The position numbers were made by a program, and so were the translations under genes. Shown one piece after another: positions 24,194 through 33,865 of a DNA stretch of 57,715 nucleotides; within the stretch, counting starts at the first letter, position 1, and each line of letters starts with the position of its first letter. The notes under the pieces were generated by a model. That model was not told the origin of the DNA, made no database searches, and saw only the letters and a program-made list of their open reading frames with translations. Location: NCBI RefSeq assembly GCF_001635455.1, contig NZ_LWEH01000044.1, positions 1 to 57,715 on the forward strand, in the 5' to 3' direction. The stretch comes from Vibrio sp. HI00D65 (GTDB lineage: Bacteria > Pseudomonadota > Gammaproteobacteria > Enterobacterales > Vibrionaceae).

Positions 24194-24886
24194 TTACTGC
24201 GGCACTCTATCCGAAATCACCTTTCCATCTTTGATGGTGATGATTCGCTTAGTGCGCTCTGCTAGGGCGTTATCGTGCGTCACGATGATCAAGGTTCTGC
24301 CTTCAGCATGGAGTTGATTGAACAAGGCTTCAATCTCTGCGCCAGATTTTGAATCCAATGCCCCCGTTGGTTCATCCGCTAAGATGATTTGCGGATCGTT
24401 AACTAGGGCTCTTGCAATCGCCACTCTCTGCTTTTGACCACCAGAAAGCTGATTTGGCTTGTGGTCGAGGCGATCCCCTAGCCCAACTTGCTCAAGCAGC
24501 TTCTCGGCGCGCTGGCGACGTTCTTTGGCTTTGATGCCAGAGTAAACCAACGGCAGTGCCACGTTATCCAATGCTGTCGCGTATTCCAATAAGTTAAAGC
24601 TTTGGAAGACAAAGCCTACCTTTTGGTTGCGAATACCGGCTAGCTCGTTGGGGCTTAAACTTGCGACGTTTTGACCACCCAATTGGTATTGGCCATCGGT
24701 CGGTTTATCTAGGCAGCCCAGCATGTTCATCAGAGTCGATTTGCCTGAGCCCGACGGACCAAGAATGGAAAGAAATTCACCTTGATTGATGGTCAAGTCG
24801 ACGCCGTCTAGCGCACGTACTTCCGCCTCTCCGCTTGCGTAGTATTTACAAATGTTAGTCAGTTCAACCAATGGGGCGTTCGACAT
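24194..24886 (-). CDS. ABC transporter ATP-binding protein, MacB/LolD type
   Basis: A 230-aa ATPase. Walker A is GPSGSGKST, the signature is LSGGQKQR, Walker B ILADEPTGALD and the switch histidine THD. The ATG at 24886 has GGAG seven bases upstream and is preferred over a GTG at 24916 that overlaps the permease. It powers the two FtsX-type permeases upstream in the operon. This separate-subunit arrangement contrasts with E. coli MacB, where ATPase and permease are fused. Last gene of the five-gene efflux operon. Confidence 0.92.
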   Translation of the reverse strand: MSNAPLVELTNICKYYASGEAEVRALDGVDLTINQGEFLSILGPSGSGKSTLMNMLGCLDKPTDGQYQLGGQNVASLSPNELAGIRNQKVGFVFQSFNLLEYATALDNVALPLVYSGIKAKERRQRAEKLLEQVGLGDRLDHKPNQLSGGQKQRVAIARALVNDPQIILADEPTGALDSKSGAEIEALFNQLHAEGRTLIIVTHDNALAERTKRIITIKDGKVISDRVPQ

Positions 24887-24908
24887 TTTCTCTCCAGAAT
24901 TCTTATTA

Positions 24909-26195
24909 TTATTCACTTTGCAGCGCCTCCATCGGGCTCACTTTTGCGGCTCGGTTTGCAGGCAACCAAGCAGATACGACGCCAATAAACACCAAGGTGG
25001 AAACCACAATCGCAACCACTATCCAAGACAGCTCGGGGATCGGTTTTCCAAGGCGTTCATACAGCGTGTTGCCCTCAAGATTTATAGCGCTGATTGCCGA
25101 TACAATCGCATACGTCACTCCTAATCCAAGTAAACCGCCAAACATCATTGTCATCAATGATTGCACGAGATAGTGAAGGCGTATGGCTGTAGGCGTTGCA
25201 CCTATAGCCATTCGAACGCCAATATCTCTAGTGGACCGTTTTACCGTGGCATACATTACGTTCGCAATGCCCAAGCCCGCCACGGCAAGCGTGACAAACC
25301 CAATGATGCCGAGAAAACTTTGTAAACCAACCAAGAATTGTTGCATGCTTTTCTGTTTAAGAAACATATCTTTGACTTGAACAACTTGCTCATCACTCAC
25401 GCTGGCACCGTGTTTACGCGCGATCACTTGGCGAATGGTTTTTGCCAGTTTTTCACGATCAGCATGAAATTGCGGCTCGACGTTGATGCCTCCGATATCG
25501 CCGTTAGTATGAAAGCGTTGCCATGTGGCTAACGGTACAAAACTGGCGTAATTAATTTGGTCACCTTGCTCAACTTCAGCACTATTTTTTTCCAACACAC
25601 CGACTACGGTGAACACTTCGCTGCCAATCTTCACTTTTTTCCCTACAGGATTGGTTTTTAGTGTTACTGGCGTAAACCAACTGAAGTCTTTATTAGGATT
25701 AAACAAGTCCGCAGCAAGTAAGTAGCCAAGAACAACCACCTTACGCATTTCTTTTTGGTCAAGGGGATTTAACCAACGACCTCCGTCCATCGGGGTTAAT
25801 TTAGTCATGTCGGCAAAGTCTGTCGTGACAGCAAGTGGCTCTTGCCAAGAACCTCGGTCACCAACCGTAACCCGTTCATCCCATACAGCGGTTGGCGCGA
25901 TACTTTTCACCTCAGGTAAGGCTTTAATCACCTCGGTATCACCTACATTTAAAGTCAAGAACTTACCTTGATGAAACGCACCGTGATCGACACTTGCCAT
26001 GCCTCCAGTTAAGTGAATCAGGTTCCCATTCCCATTCTGCGCGGTTCTCAATACGCCCTGACGAATTCCCTCGCCCACGGCCAACATTGCAGCGATACAC
26101 AAGGTCGCCCATGCCACAGCAAGAATGGTCAAACCCAAACGCAGCTTTTCTGCTGCCATTTCTTGAAAGATTTGTCTCATTGGTAGCAACATCAT
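24909..26195 (-). CDS. ABC permease, MacB/FtsX type (second of two)
   Basis: A 428-aa permease with one N-terminal membrane helix (LGLTILAVAWATLCIAAML), a periplasmic MacB-like core domain (about residues 45-270), and three C-terminal helices around an FtsX domain (RSTRDIGVRMAIGATPTAI). It overlaps the neighbouring permease by one base. With the other permease it would form a heterodimeric mechanotransmission pump linked to the HlyD adaptor and the TolC-like channel. The substrate is unknown; macrolides, peptides or siderophores are typical. Confidence 0.9.
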   Translation of the reverse strand: MMLLPMRQIFQEMAAEKLRLGLTILAVAWATLCIAAMLAVGEGIRQGVLRTAQNGNGNLIHLTGGMASVDHGAFHQGKFLTLNVGDTEVIKALPEVKSIAPTAVWDERVTVGDRGSWQEPLAVTTDFADMTKLTPMDGGRWLNPLDQKEMRKVVVLGYLLAADLFNPNKDFSWFTPVTLKTNPVGKKVKIGSEVFTVVGVLEKNSAEVEQGDQINYASFVPLATWQRFHTNGDIGGINVEPQFHADREKLAKTIRQVIARKHGASVSDEQVVQVKDMFLKQKSMQQFLVGLQSFLGIIGFVTLAVAGLGIANVMYATVKRSTRDIGVRMAIGATPTAIRLHYLVQSLMTMMFGGLLGLGVTYAIVSAISAINLEGNTLYERLGKPIPELSWIVVAIVVSTLVFIGVVSAWLPANRAAKVSPMEALQSE

Positions 26196-27439
26196 TACGC
26201 CCTCGCACTTAATGCAATTACGGGGGTAAGACGCGACGCTCGCCTAGCTGGAAAATAAGACGCCAGCAGCGCCAAAACCAGCGTCACGAATAACGACCAA
26301 GCAATGGAATCCGAAGTAATCACAGGTAAACCTAACCAATCCGGCAAACTAATTGAACCAAGTAGTGTAACCACCAAGTAAGCGACTATTAAGCCAAGTG
26401 TGGTACCGACAGCCACCAAAAAGAGCCCTTCGAGAATAAATTGGCTGAGTATAGACTTTTGCGTTGCACCAACCGCCAAGCGCACACCAATTTCTCGAGT
26501 TCGTTCTGTCACTGATAGGAACATGATATTTGCAACACCGAGAGCCCCCACGGCCATGGTCATGGCCCCGCTCGCACCAAGGAAAATTTGGATACCACGG
26601 AAGATCCCTGTAATCACCGCCGCACCTTCGCTGTAATCCGGCAAGCGGATTGCTTCTTTGTCCGTCGGATCAAAGTGCAATTGCTTGGCATAAAAATTAG
26701 CAATGGCTTGTCGGAAGGCATTGCTATCCATACCGTCGACAGGATTAAGTATTAGCAGCCATGGCTTAGCATCCCACAGATCAAGATAAGTCGTATGAGG
26801 AATAAAGACTCTACGGCTGTCACCAAACGACAAGCCAGCATCTTCGTCTGTCATAATCCCTACCACTAAAAATGGTATTCCATTAATTTTGGTTATTTGG
26901 CCTACATGTATATCCCCCATCTTCGCGATTTGGTCTCCTAAGATCACAACTCGCGTATGGTTGGCAATATCACTGGGCGATAGGTCTCGCGACCCTTGCT
27001 CTAGCTTTCTCTTAACTAAAGAGAAGTAGTGGGAATCAATGCCACTGACGAAACGCGTCAGGTTTTGCCCTTTTTCATTGGTAACATTCGCATCCCACTT
27101 GGCGTAGAGGCTAGATGCTTGTTTCACTAAGCCAGATTGTTCGAGCGTTCGGACCTGATCCTGCGAAATGGTAATCTGACGCCGTAAAGACAAACCTTGC
27201 CAAGGCTTACTTGTCCTCGATGGAATGGCCAACTGCACATTATTAGCCATAAATGACAGCTGATTAGTTTGATGGCGGTAGAAACCCTCCCCCAACGCAA
27301 TCAGTACCACAACGGAAATCACCCCCCAAGCAATGGCCACGATGGCCAGCATGCTCTTCATGCGATGCGCCATCAGTGTTTGCCATGTTTGCTGCAATAA
27401 GGTTTGCTGTAATAACGAGTGCTGCAATAGACGGGTCAT
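26195..27439 (-). CDS. ABC permease, MacB/FtsX type (first of two)
   Basis: A 414-aa permease of the same layout as its downstream neighbour: N-terminal helix (MLAIVAIAWGVISVVVLIAL), periplasmic core, and an FtsX domain with RTREIGVRLAVGATQKSI. The two permeases are only distantly alike, which suggests an obligate heterodimer. It overlaps the TolC-like gene by four bases and the next permease by one, so the operon is translationally coupled. Confidence 0.9.
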   Translation of the reverse strand: MTRLLQHSLLQQTLLQQTWQTLMAHRMKSMLAIVAIAWGVISVVVLIALGEGFYRHQTNQLSFMANNVQLAIPSRTSKPWQGLSLRRQITISQDQVRTLEQSGLVKQASSLYAKWDANVTNEKGQNLTRFVSGIDSHYFSLVKRKLEQGSRDLSPSDIANHTRVVILGDQIAKMGDIHVGQITKINGIPFLVVGIMTDEDAGLSFGDSRRVFIPHTTYLDLWDAKPWLLILNPVDGMDSNAFRQAIANFYAKQLHFDPTDKEAIRLPDYSEGAAVITGIFRGIQIFLGASGAMTMAVGALGVANIMFLSVTERTREIGVRLAVGATQKSILSQFILEGLFLVAVGTTLGLIVAYLVVTLLGSISLPDWLGLPVITSDSIAWSLFVTLVLALLASYFPARRASRLTPVIALSARA

Positions 27440-28707
27440 GAGTTAAATGCTCGGGAGATCAGCACCATAGTATCGTCATCTAACTTACCTGCGGTTTGCA
27501 ACAAGCCGATACGCTGACGCCAGTAGTTGTAGAGATTGTTTTGCAAGCTGTTTTTCGCTTCAAACAAGCTGTTGTGCGCATTAATCACTTCCGAGACTTC
27601 TAACAAACCTGCATCGTAAAGTTTCTCTTTGCTACGCAACACTTTCACACGAGAAGTCACCAGCTCTTTAGCCATTAAGACTTGATTCCAGTTAATATCG
27701 ACTTGAGTAAATTTCTGGACCACGCGTTTTTGGATGTCGATTTCGACTTTACGTAAGTCTTGTTTTGCGCTGAGGATATTGAGTGACGCTTCGTCCACTC
27801 TGGCGCGCGTTGCGCCGTTCAAGTCAATCGGTACGCTTAGGGTGATGCCAGCGTTGAATTCGCCGTCTTTGAGTCGGTCATCATCGTTATACCCAACATT
27901 ACCTTTCACCGTTGGGTAGAAGCCACCTTGTGCGGAATCTTTAGCAAACTCGCTGGCTTTGACGTTCTGGGCTGCCACCAGCAACTCTGGGCTGCTGTCT
28001 TTAGCAAGCTTTAACCACTGTTCTTGCGTTTCCACCATCATTGGCGGTTGAGCAAGGGAGTCAGTGCGAATTTGATCAACGTCTTGTGGAACTTGGTTGA
28101 TCAAAGCCGCCAGCTCTGCTCGTTTGACTTCTATATCTGAGCGCGCATTCAAAATACCGGCTTTATCCGCAACTTGTGTTGCACGGATCTCTTCGACATC
28201 AACGGATTTCACTTTACCAGCTCGGTAACGCTTCTCGATGATCTTCAGCAGTTTGTTGCCTTCTTCCAGTTTGGACTGCGCCAGTTGCAGATCCCCCTGC
28301 GCGCTTGCCACATCCAAATAAGACGAGAGCAGTCTTTGTGCAAGCTCATTGTGTGACTGAGCCAGCTCTAGCTGAGATTTAATGTAGTTAGCATTGGCTT
28401 GATCCAAATCTGACCACAAGCTGCTGTCCCAGATGGTTTGAGAAAGCGATGCGCCATAACTGTTGGTGTTGTCGGCGGATTCATTCCAATTCGCCGAGGC
28501 CGTCGCACTTAAGCCAGGTAAGAGTGAACTGCGGCTTGCATCAACACCTACTTCGCCGAGTTGAACGCCAATTTTGGCTTTCTCGTAGTTCGGGTCATTT
28601 TGCTTCGCCTGTTGCCACGCTTGTTCAATGGAAATGGCATAGCTTGGTAAGCTAAACGTAGCAGCCAAAATCGCACACCCGATTTTAGACTTATTTAGTT
28701 TAATCAT
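27436..28707 (-). CDS. TolC-family outer-membrane efflux protein
   Basis: A 423-aa protein with a signal peptide (GCAILAATFSLPSYA) and the two-repeat helical pattern of TolC channels (repeats starting near IEQAWQQAKQNDPNY and at EQWLKLAKDSSPEL). It forms the outer-membrane duct for the pump encoded around it. It overlaps the adaptor gene by eight bases on one side and a permease gene by four on the other. Confidence 0.9.
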   Translation of the reverse strand: MIKLNKSKIGCAILAATFSLPSYAISIEQAWQQAKQNDPNYEKAKIGVQLGEVGVDASRSSLLPGLSATASANWNESADNTNSYGASLSQTIWDSSLWSDLDQANANYIKSQLELAQSHNELAQRLLSSYLDVASAQGDLQLAQSKLEEGNKLLKIIEKRYRAGKVKSVDVEEIRATQVADKAGILNARSDIEVKRAELAALINQVPQDVDQIRTDSLAQPPMMVETQEQWLKLAKDSSPELLVAAQNVKASEFAKDSAQGGFYPTVKGNVGYNDDDRLKDGEFNAGITLSVPIDLNGATRARVDEASLNILSAKQDLRKVEIDIQKRVVQKFTQVDINWNQVLMAKELVTSRVKVLRSKEKLYDAGLLEVSEVINAHNSLFEAKNSLQNNLYNYWRQRIGLLQTAGKLDDDTMVLISRAFNS

Positions 28708-29836
28708 GCGCGGCTCCCGCCATCATACTGTTGTCGATGATTTCTTCGTCTAACTTAACGCCGTCCAATACTTCTACATTGATGCCATCCGACAAACCAA
28801 GCTTCACTTTTTGTTTGTGGAAACCTTGCTCTGAGCTATCTGGAATCAATACATTTGGTGTATCGCCATCAAATTGCAGTGCTCGTTCTGGCAAGGTTAA
28901 GACGTTTTCGGATTTCTTCAATGTGATTTGCGCAGTAGATGAGAAACCCGAACGTAATAGGATCTCTTGCGGGATTTTCAGTTCTCCGACTTCCACTTCG
29001 AAGCCGTTATCAAAGCTTTTGGCTGTTGCACTGTCCTCTGGCGAGTTAAGATTCTCTGATTGAATAGCAACTTTTGTTAACACGCCAGAAATCTCTGTGT
29101 CAGGATAAGGTGCAACGGTCAGTAACACAGGCATGCCCGGAGAAAGCTGTGCCGCGTCATGTTCACTGACACTACCCTTAAAGATTAAGCTGTTCATGTC
29201 GGCCAGAGACATCATTTCTGTCGCAGCTTGGCTGGATTCAGTGGAAATGATCGGCTCACCCACTTCCACTTTACGGTTCAATACTGTGCCATCAATTGGT
29301 GCGTAAATGGTTGAAGTCAAACGGGCATCACCAATGGAAGCTTCACCACTGCGGATCAGTTCTAGATTCTGACGTCTTTGAAGCACGTTCGCTTCAGCAG
29401 ATTTTACAGCTGAGCGCGCGCTGACGTATTCATCGTAGTTTTTTGGGATTATGTTCTGTCTTACCAAACTTTCAAGGTTAGAAAGCTTTTGCTTTTCGGA
29501 TTCTAGCTCGGCTTCACTTCGCATTAAATCCGTTGATGCATCGGTTAATGCCTGTGGCGTTGGATTTGGGCGAACTTTGATCAGTGGTTGGCCCTGCTTA
29601 ACTTTCTCACCGACCTGAACGTACATCTCGCCAACGATGCCATCGATTTGCGACTTAATAGACACCGAGTGCGCAGGGACGATATTGCCGACTGCGACCG
29701 CTTGTTTTTCAATGGTTCCCTTTTCTACTGCCAGCGTTGGAAAGGCCTCTGGTTGATTGGAAGATTGCAGATAAAAATACATACCTCCACCAAGCAGCGT
29801 GGCACATGCCACTGAAACTAACCCACGTTTAGTCAT
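28700..29836 (-). CDS. Periplasmic adaptor (HlyD/MacA family)
   Basis: A 378-aa protein anchored by one N-terminal helix. The lipoyl halves are visible as EKGTIEKQAVAVGNIVPAH...GEKVKQGQPL and IYAPIDGTVLNRKVEVGEPI, separated by a coiled-coil hairpin (about residues 80-150), then a beta-barrel and a membrane-proximal domain. It bridges the permeases and the TolC-like channel. First gene of the efflux operon; the promoter must lie in the 294 bases shared with the divergent LysR gene. Confidence 0.9.
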   Translation of the reverse strand: MTKRGLVSVACATLLGGGMYFYLQSSNQPEAFPTLAVEKGTIEKQAVAVGNIVPAHSVSIKSQIDGIVGEMYVQVGEKVKQGQPLIKVRPNPTPQALTDASTDLMRSEAELESEKQKLSNLESLVRQNIIPKNYDEYVSARSAVKSAEANVLQRRQNLELIRSGEASIGDARLTSTIYAPIDGTVLNRKVEVGEPIISTESSQAATEMMSLADMNSLIFKGSVSEHDAAQLSPGMPVLLTVAPYPDTEISGVLTKVAIQSENLNSPEDSATAKSFDNGFEVEVGELKIPQEILLRSGFSSTAQITLKKSENVLTLPERALQFDGDTPNVLIPDSSEQGFHKQKVKLGLSDGINVEVLDGVKLDEEIIDNSMMAGAAHD

Positions 29837-30130
29837 AATTGTTTCCAGATCATTATTTTATATTTATGAGCCCTATGACTACCGTGGATGCGCTAAGTTC
29901 ATAAGTAACGTAAAATTTTATCATTCATAGCAATAAAACAAATTTAGAAGAGAGATTTTTAAACGGCTCTTAAGTATATCAAATGGCCAGATCATCGGAA
30001 AAGCCACAAATAGATAGTTAAACATCATCCTGATTCATTTTACTTGTGCCAATTAATGAAACTGATTCACAAATTAAGTTAAATCACTCACAATTACTAT
30101 TATGTTCGTTGCTGACTCTTATGGATACTT

Positions 30131-31063
30131 ATGGTCAACCCCAAACTCATAGCCCTACTTCCCGATCTCGCCTCATTTATCCTAGTGGTAAACGAAGGCA
30201 GTTTTACTGCGGCAGCCAAGCAATTAGGGGTAACGCCTTCTGCACTCAGTAAGCTCATTACGCGTTTAGAGAAGGCACTGTCAGTAAAGCTTTTTGAGCG
30301 AACCACTCGTACGCTTATTATCACTCAGGCAGGTCAATTGGTTTACGATCAGAGCGTTGTCATGATAAACGCAGCACAGCAAGCGGTTGAATTATCGACC
30401 TCGGATCATACCGAGCCTTCTGGCTCACTCACGGTAGCTGCGCCAGAAGCGTTTTTAAACTCCGTACTTCAGCCTTTTGTGGTGCCATTTCTTAATCAGT
30501 ACCCAGAGATCCAACTTAAGTTACGCGCTGCTGATGGTGATATCGACATACTACGCCAAGGCATCGATATTGCGTTTCGACTCACTGATAAGCCCGATGA
30601 GAGTTTGGTGTTAAAAGAACTAGGCAAAACCAACTTAGTGCTGTGCGCGAGCCCGGATTATTTGGGCCACAGAAGGACACCTTCCCATCCTACGGATCTT
30701 AGCCAGCACGATTGTCTATACCTAGCAGAAACAGACAAAGACCACATTTGGGACTTTCTCAAAGACGATGAGTTTCACACCGTCTCCGTTAGTGGTCGAT
30801 ACGCAGTGAACCACTCTCAAATGCGACTTAAAGGCGTGAAAGAAGGTCTGGGGATTGGCATCTTCCATGACTTCGTGATTCAAGATGCGTTAGCAGAAGG
30901 CAGCGTTGTTCAAGTATTGAATGACTGGACCATCAAGAGTAACTATCACGGCGCTATAGCAATGCAGTTCGCACAAACCAAATACATGCCCGCCCGCCTT
31001 CGCGTGTTCATTGACTACGCGATGGAACACTTGGGTGACAAGTTAGCAGGGGAAATAAACTGA
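30131..31063 (+). CDS. LysR-family transcriptional regulator
   Basis: A 310-aa regulator with an N-terminal winged helix-turn-helix (FILVVNEGSFTAAAKQLGVTP, then SALSKLITRLEKAL) and a type 2 periplasmic-binding-like effector domain. It is divergent from the efflux operon, so it probably controls that operon in response to a substrate of the pump. Its TGA overlaps the ATG of the VOC gene by one base. Sequence style is of the CrgA/AaeR type. A start a few codons upstream (ATG at 30121, other frame) is not usable. Confidence 0.9.
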   Translation: MVNPKLIALLPDLASFILVVNEGSFTAAAKQLGVTPSALSKLITRLEKALSVKLFERTTRTLIITQAGQLVYDQSVVMINAAQQAVELSTSDHTEPSGSLTVAAPEAFLNSVLQPFVVPFLNQYPEIQLKLRAADGDIDILRQGIDIAFRLTDKPDESLVLKELGKTNLVLCASPDYLGHRRTPSHPTDLSQHDCLYLAETDKDHIWDFLKDDEFHTVSVSGRYAVNHSQMRLKGVKEGLGIGIFHDFVIQDALAEGSVVQVLNDWTIKSNYHGAIAMQFAQTKYMPARLRVFIDYAMEHLGDKLAGEIN

Positions 31064-31446
31064 TGCTAAAAGGAATCCACCACGCGGCAATCATCTGCTC
31101 TAATTACGAACTATCGAAACGCTTTTATACTGAGGTTTTGCAACTTGAAGTGATTGCAGAGAATTACAGAGAAGCGCGCCAGTCTTACAAACTTGATCTG
31201 GCATTACCCAATGGTGCACAAATAGAGTTGTTTAGCTTCCCTGATGCACCTGAAAGGCCTAGCTTTCCAGAAGCTCAAGGACTAAGACATTTAGCCTTTT
31301 GTGTTGAGGACATTCAACAAGTAAAAAGCTATTTAGAAGGACATGGAATCGACGTTGAACCAATTCGAGTAGATGAGTTTACGGGGAAGCCATTCACGTT
31401 TTTCGCAGACCCAGACGGCCTGCCGCTTGAACTTAATGAAATATAG
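31063..31446 (+). CDS. VOC-family protein, YaeR/GloA2-like
   Basis: A 127-aa protein close to the E. coli YaeR type in length and sequence: GIHHAAIICSNYELSKRFY, QIELFSFPDAP, LRHLAFCVED and FFADPDGLPLELNE. The metal ligands would be the His in HHAAI, Glu in QIELF, His in LRHLAF and Glu in LELNE. It is translationally coupled to the LysR gene (TGATG). The role is unknown; a glyoxalase-like or detoxifying function would fit regulation beside an efflux pump. Confidence 0.88.
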   Translation: MLKGIHHAAIICSNYELSKRFYTEVLQLEVIAENYREARQSYKLDLALPNGAQIELFSFPDAPERPSFPEAQGLRHLAFCVEDIQQVKSYLEGHGIDVEPIRVDEFTGKPFTFFADPDGLPLELNEI

Positions 31447-31517
31447 AGCTTTATCAAAAATAGGCTTTATCAAATCTAAACTTTCCTGATAAATCAACTT
31501 TCCTACAGAATACAAAA

Positions 31518-31544
31518 CGGACCTTCTCAGGCCAAAAAGGTCCG
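31518..31544. terminator. Bidirectional terminator between VOC and PepSY genes
   Basis: An 8-bp stem CGGACCTT/AAGGTCCG with flanking AAAA on the left and CTTT on the right, between two convergent genes. Confidence 0.75.
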
Positions 31545-31556
31545 CTTTCAGTTCAA

Positions 31557-33092
31557 TTAGCTCAACGCCGTTTTGAACTTCTCAACACGTGAGAAAAGTA
31601 GCCAATCTAATATCATAGCTGTGACAATCGTTGCTCCCGCGAGAGGAAATAGCACTGAAATAACCACAACACTCACCAAACCAGCCTTCCATAGGCCAGC
31701 ATCACCAACCTTAGGTGGTGCTCCAAGCTTACGTTGACCTGATGGTCTACGCATCCACCACATCACACCACCCGTTAGTGACACCGCGATGAACGCCAAG
31801 CAGAATAAGGCGTTTAAAAGCTTGTTAATAATACTAATATCACCCTGATGCAGAGAAATACCGACCGCTAATGTCTTAGCGATAAAGTTATAATCTTGCC
31901 AGGTCACTTCACCAAGGATACGACCTGAATATTGGTCTAGGTGCGTGGTACGATCTTGAGTTGGATCGATGATATCACCGCCCATCGTGTTGGCTGTGAC
32001 CGTGTACACACCGGTTTCTGAACGTGGGAAGTTCACCTTGTACTGAGTGAAACCAAGAGTTCGCGCTTTCTCAATGACATCATCAATGGCAAAGCTACTC
32101 GCAGACATGACATGCATAGAGTGGTCATCGCCCATTTTAGAGTGATCATGCGGTTCTGAGGCCTCTTCCACATGATGTACGTGTTCGGCAGGCTTATCTT
32201 GAGACAACGGCAATGGTGTCTGTTCCAAGTTCCAAGGAAGCTCTTCTTCCGAACCATGGTTAAGCCATGCGTGTGTCTTATCAGACAGCGGAATATCATC
32301 CCACATTTGAGCAGGGAAAGTGCTCCACGCTTGCACTAACTTACCGCCCCAGAAACCTGTCCACGCCAAACCAGAAAGGATAAAGAGCAGCAGAATAAGA
32401 GATAACGTGCCACCGATGTTCGCATGCAGATCACGCATCAGTACGCGTGTCCCGGATGACACTCTCAACTTAAGGAAGCCTGCACGGCTCGCATTGTCTC
32501 TTGGCAACCAAAGGTAAATGCCACTTACGAGCAACAGAATCGACAAGCTGATCGCGACTTCAATCAGGTAGTCTCCCCAATCGCCAATCAATAACGTGCC
32601 GTGGATGTCATTCGCCAATTGATACAGGCTGTCGCTGCGAGGTACTTTACCAACAACTTCACCAGTGTATTGATTCACAGTTGCGAAAACAGATGTGCCA
32701 TCTTCCAGAGAAACTGAAAATCGGTTCGCCAAATCAGGCGCTTTGCTTGGTACAAACTGTGTCACTGAACCTTTTGGATATTGCTTTTGGACTGCCGCTA
32801 ACTGCTGCGAAACCTTGATTGGTTCACCGGATGCCGTAATTTCAATCGCCTCTTGATGAAAAGCCAGTTCGATCTCATCGTCAAACAACATCACTAAGCC
32901 AGTAATACTTAGCATCAGCATAAGTGGGATAACGAACAGCCCTGCATAGAAATGCCAGCGCCAGGTGAGAAAGTAGAGGGTTTTATTGCGCTCTTTGCTT
33001 TGAATATCGGTTTTCGAACTGCTTGTTGCACTGCTTTTAGACTGCGAAGTCGCTTGTGCCTTCACAGTAGTTTGAGATTCATTTCTCAACAT
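31557..33092 (-). CDS. PepSY-associated transmembrane protein with His-rich loop
   Basis: A 511-aa inner-membrane protein; ATG 33092 has AAGGA eight bases before it. Helices are seen at the N-terminus (FYAGLFVIPLMLMLSITGLVM), in the middle (two) and near the end (two). PepSY-like periplasmic stretches occur at about residues 75-140 and 335-400. A loop near residue 300 carries HVHHVEEASEPHDHSKMGDD followed by HSMH, a probable metal-binding patch. Relatives are often iron-regulated and act in siderophore or metal uptake, or as flavin-type reductases. It follows a DUF2946 gene on the same strand. Confidence 0.85.
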   Translation of the reverse strand: MLRNESQTTVKAQATSQSKSSATSSSKTDIQSKERNKTLYFLTWRWHFYAGLFVIPLMLMLSITGLVMLFDDEIELAFHQEAIEITASGEPIKVSQQLAAVQKQYPKGSVTQFVPSKAPDLANRFSVSLEDGTSVFATVNQYTGEVVGKVPRSDSLYQLANDIHGTLLIGDWGDYLIEVAISLSILLLVSGIYLWLPRDNASRAGFLKLRVSSGTRVLMRDLHANIGGTLSLILLLFILSGLAWTGFWGGKLVQAWSTFPAQMWDDIPLSDKTHAWLNHGSEEELPWNLEQTPLPLSQDKPAEHVHHVEEASEPHDHSKMGDDHSMHVMSASSFAIDDVIEKARTLGFTQYKVNFPRSETGVYTVTANTMGGDIIDPTQDRTTHLDQYSGRILGEVTWQDYNFIAKTLAVGISLHQGDISIINKLLNALFCLAFIAVSLTGGVMWWMRRPSGQRKLGAPPKVGDAGLWKAGLVSVVVISVLFPLAGATIVTAMILDWLLFSRVEKFKTALS

Positions 33093-33212
33093 TATTATTT
33101 CCTTTGACATGCACAAACGAACCCTCTGAAAAATCAGAAGTTCACTAAGGCATGTTTAACTTTACTTAATACTATATTTTTTAATTATTTTAATTATTTT
33201 AATGAGTGAGGT

Positions 33213-33563
33213 TTAAGCAGTAACAAAGGGAGGGCCACGGGGGGCTTGCCTCGAATAGCGTTCGCTTAGAGCCAAAAAAGCGTAGCTGTCTGAGACAATA
33301 AAACTCAGGCGAGTTGTGAGTAGTGTAGTTGGAAGTTCATCTTGGTGAAACGTGGAAAAATGGCTAAACGGACACGGCTTACCTTTATGATTATTCGGCT
33401 CGCCTTCTTCGATTTGAACCAATTCAAAGCCATTGATCGTACACAACGATGCCCACACTCCCGCACTATTACCATGAGCATTGATAACAGGCATTAATGT
33501 CACTAAGGCCCAGCTTAATGCAGTGGCAAGTAACATAGAGAGATTGAACGAGGTTCGGCGCAT
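33213..33563 (-). CDS. DUF2946-family protein
   Basis: A 116-aa protein starting at ATG 33563 (MRRTSFNLSMLLATALSWAL). It has one N-terminal helix or signal peptide and a CPFSHFSTF motif matching the conserved CP-C/F-H region of DUF2946. Family members often sit next to TonB receptors or PepSY proteins and are linked to metal uptake by context only. It lies about 120 bases upstream of the PepSY gene, probably in the same operon. Confidence 0.7.
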   Translation of the reverse strand: MRRTSFNLSMLLATALSWALVTLMPVINAHGNSAGVWASLCTINGFELVQIEEGEPNNHKGKPCPFSHFSTFHQDELPTTLLTTRLSFIVSDSYAFLALSERYSRQAPRGPPFVTA

Positions 33564-33755
33564 TATTCCAAATCTTTGTAAATTTCTCTTATTATGAGGC
33601 ACTTGTTATATAGGTAAACGTAAAGATTAACATCAGGTTAAAAAGTTGAAGCCAACGCACACTCTTTTTAGTTAAAACCTGGTTACGCGAATAGACGATA
33701 ACCCATATTATTCATGTTCGTGCATAGCTCTCGGCTAGATAGCCACCAATAAAAA

Positions 33756-33798
33756 ACGCCGCCTATATTCTCCAACAAAGGGAAATATGAGCGGCGCT
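33756..33798 (-). terminator. Terminator downstream of cytochrome b562 gene
   Basis: A long stem: ACGCCGCCTATATT pairs with AATATGAGCGGCGCT with a few mismatches. The minus strand ends in TTTTTTATTGG. Confidence 0.7.
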
Positions 33799-33865
33799 TT
33801 AAAAATCAAATCTTAAGGTTTGGCTCTGTTAACTGTTAAAGCAAGCAAACTCTCTTGTTAACCCA

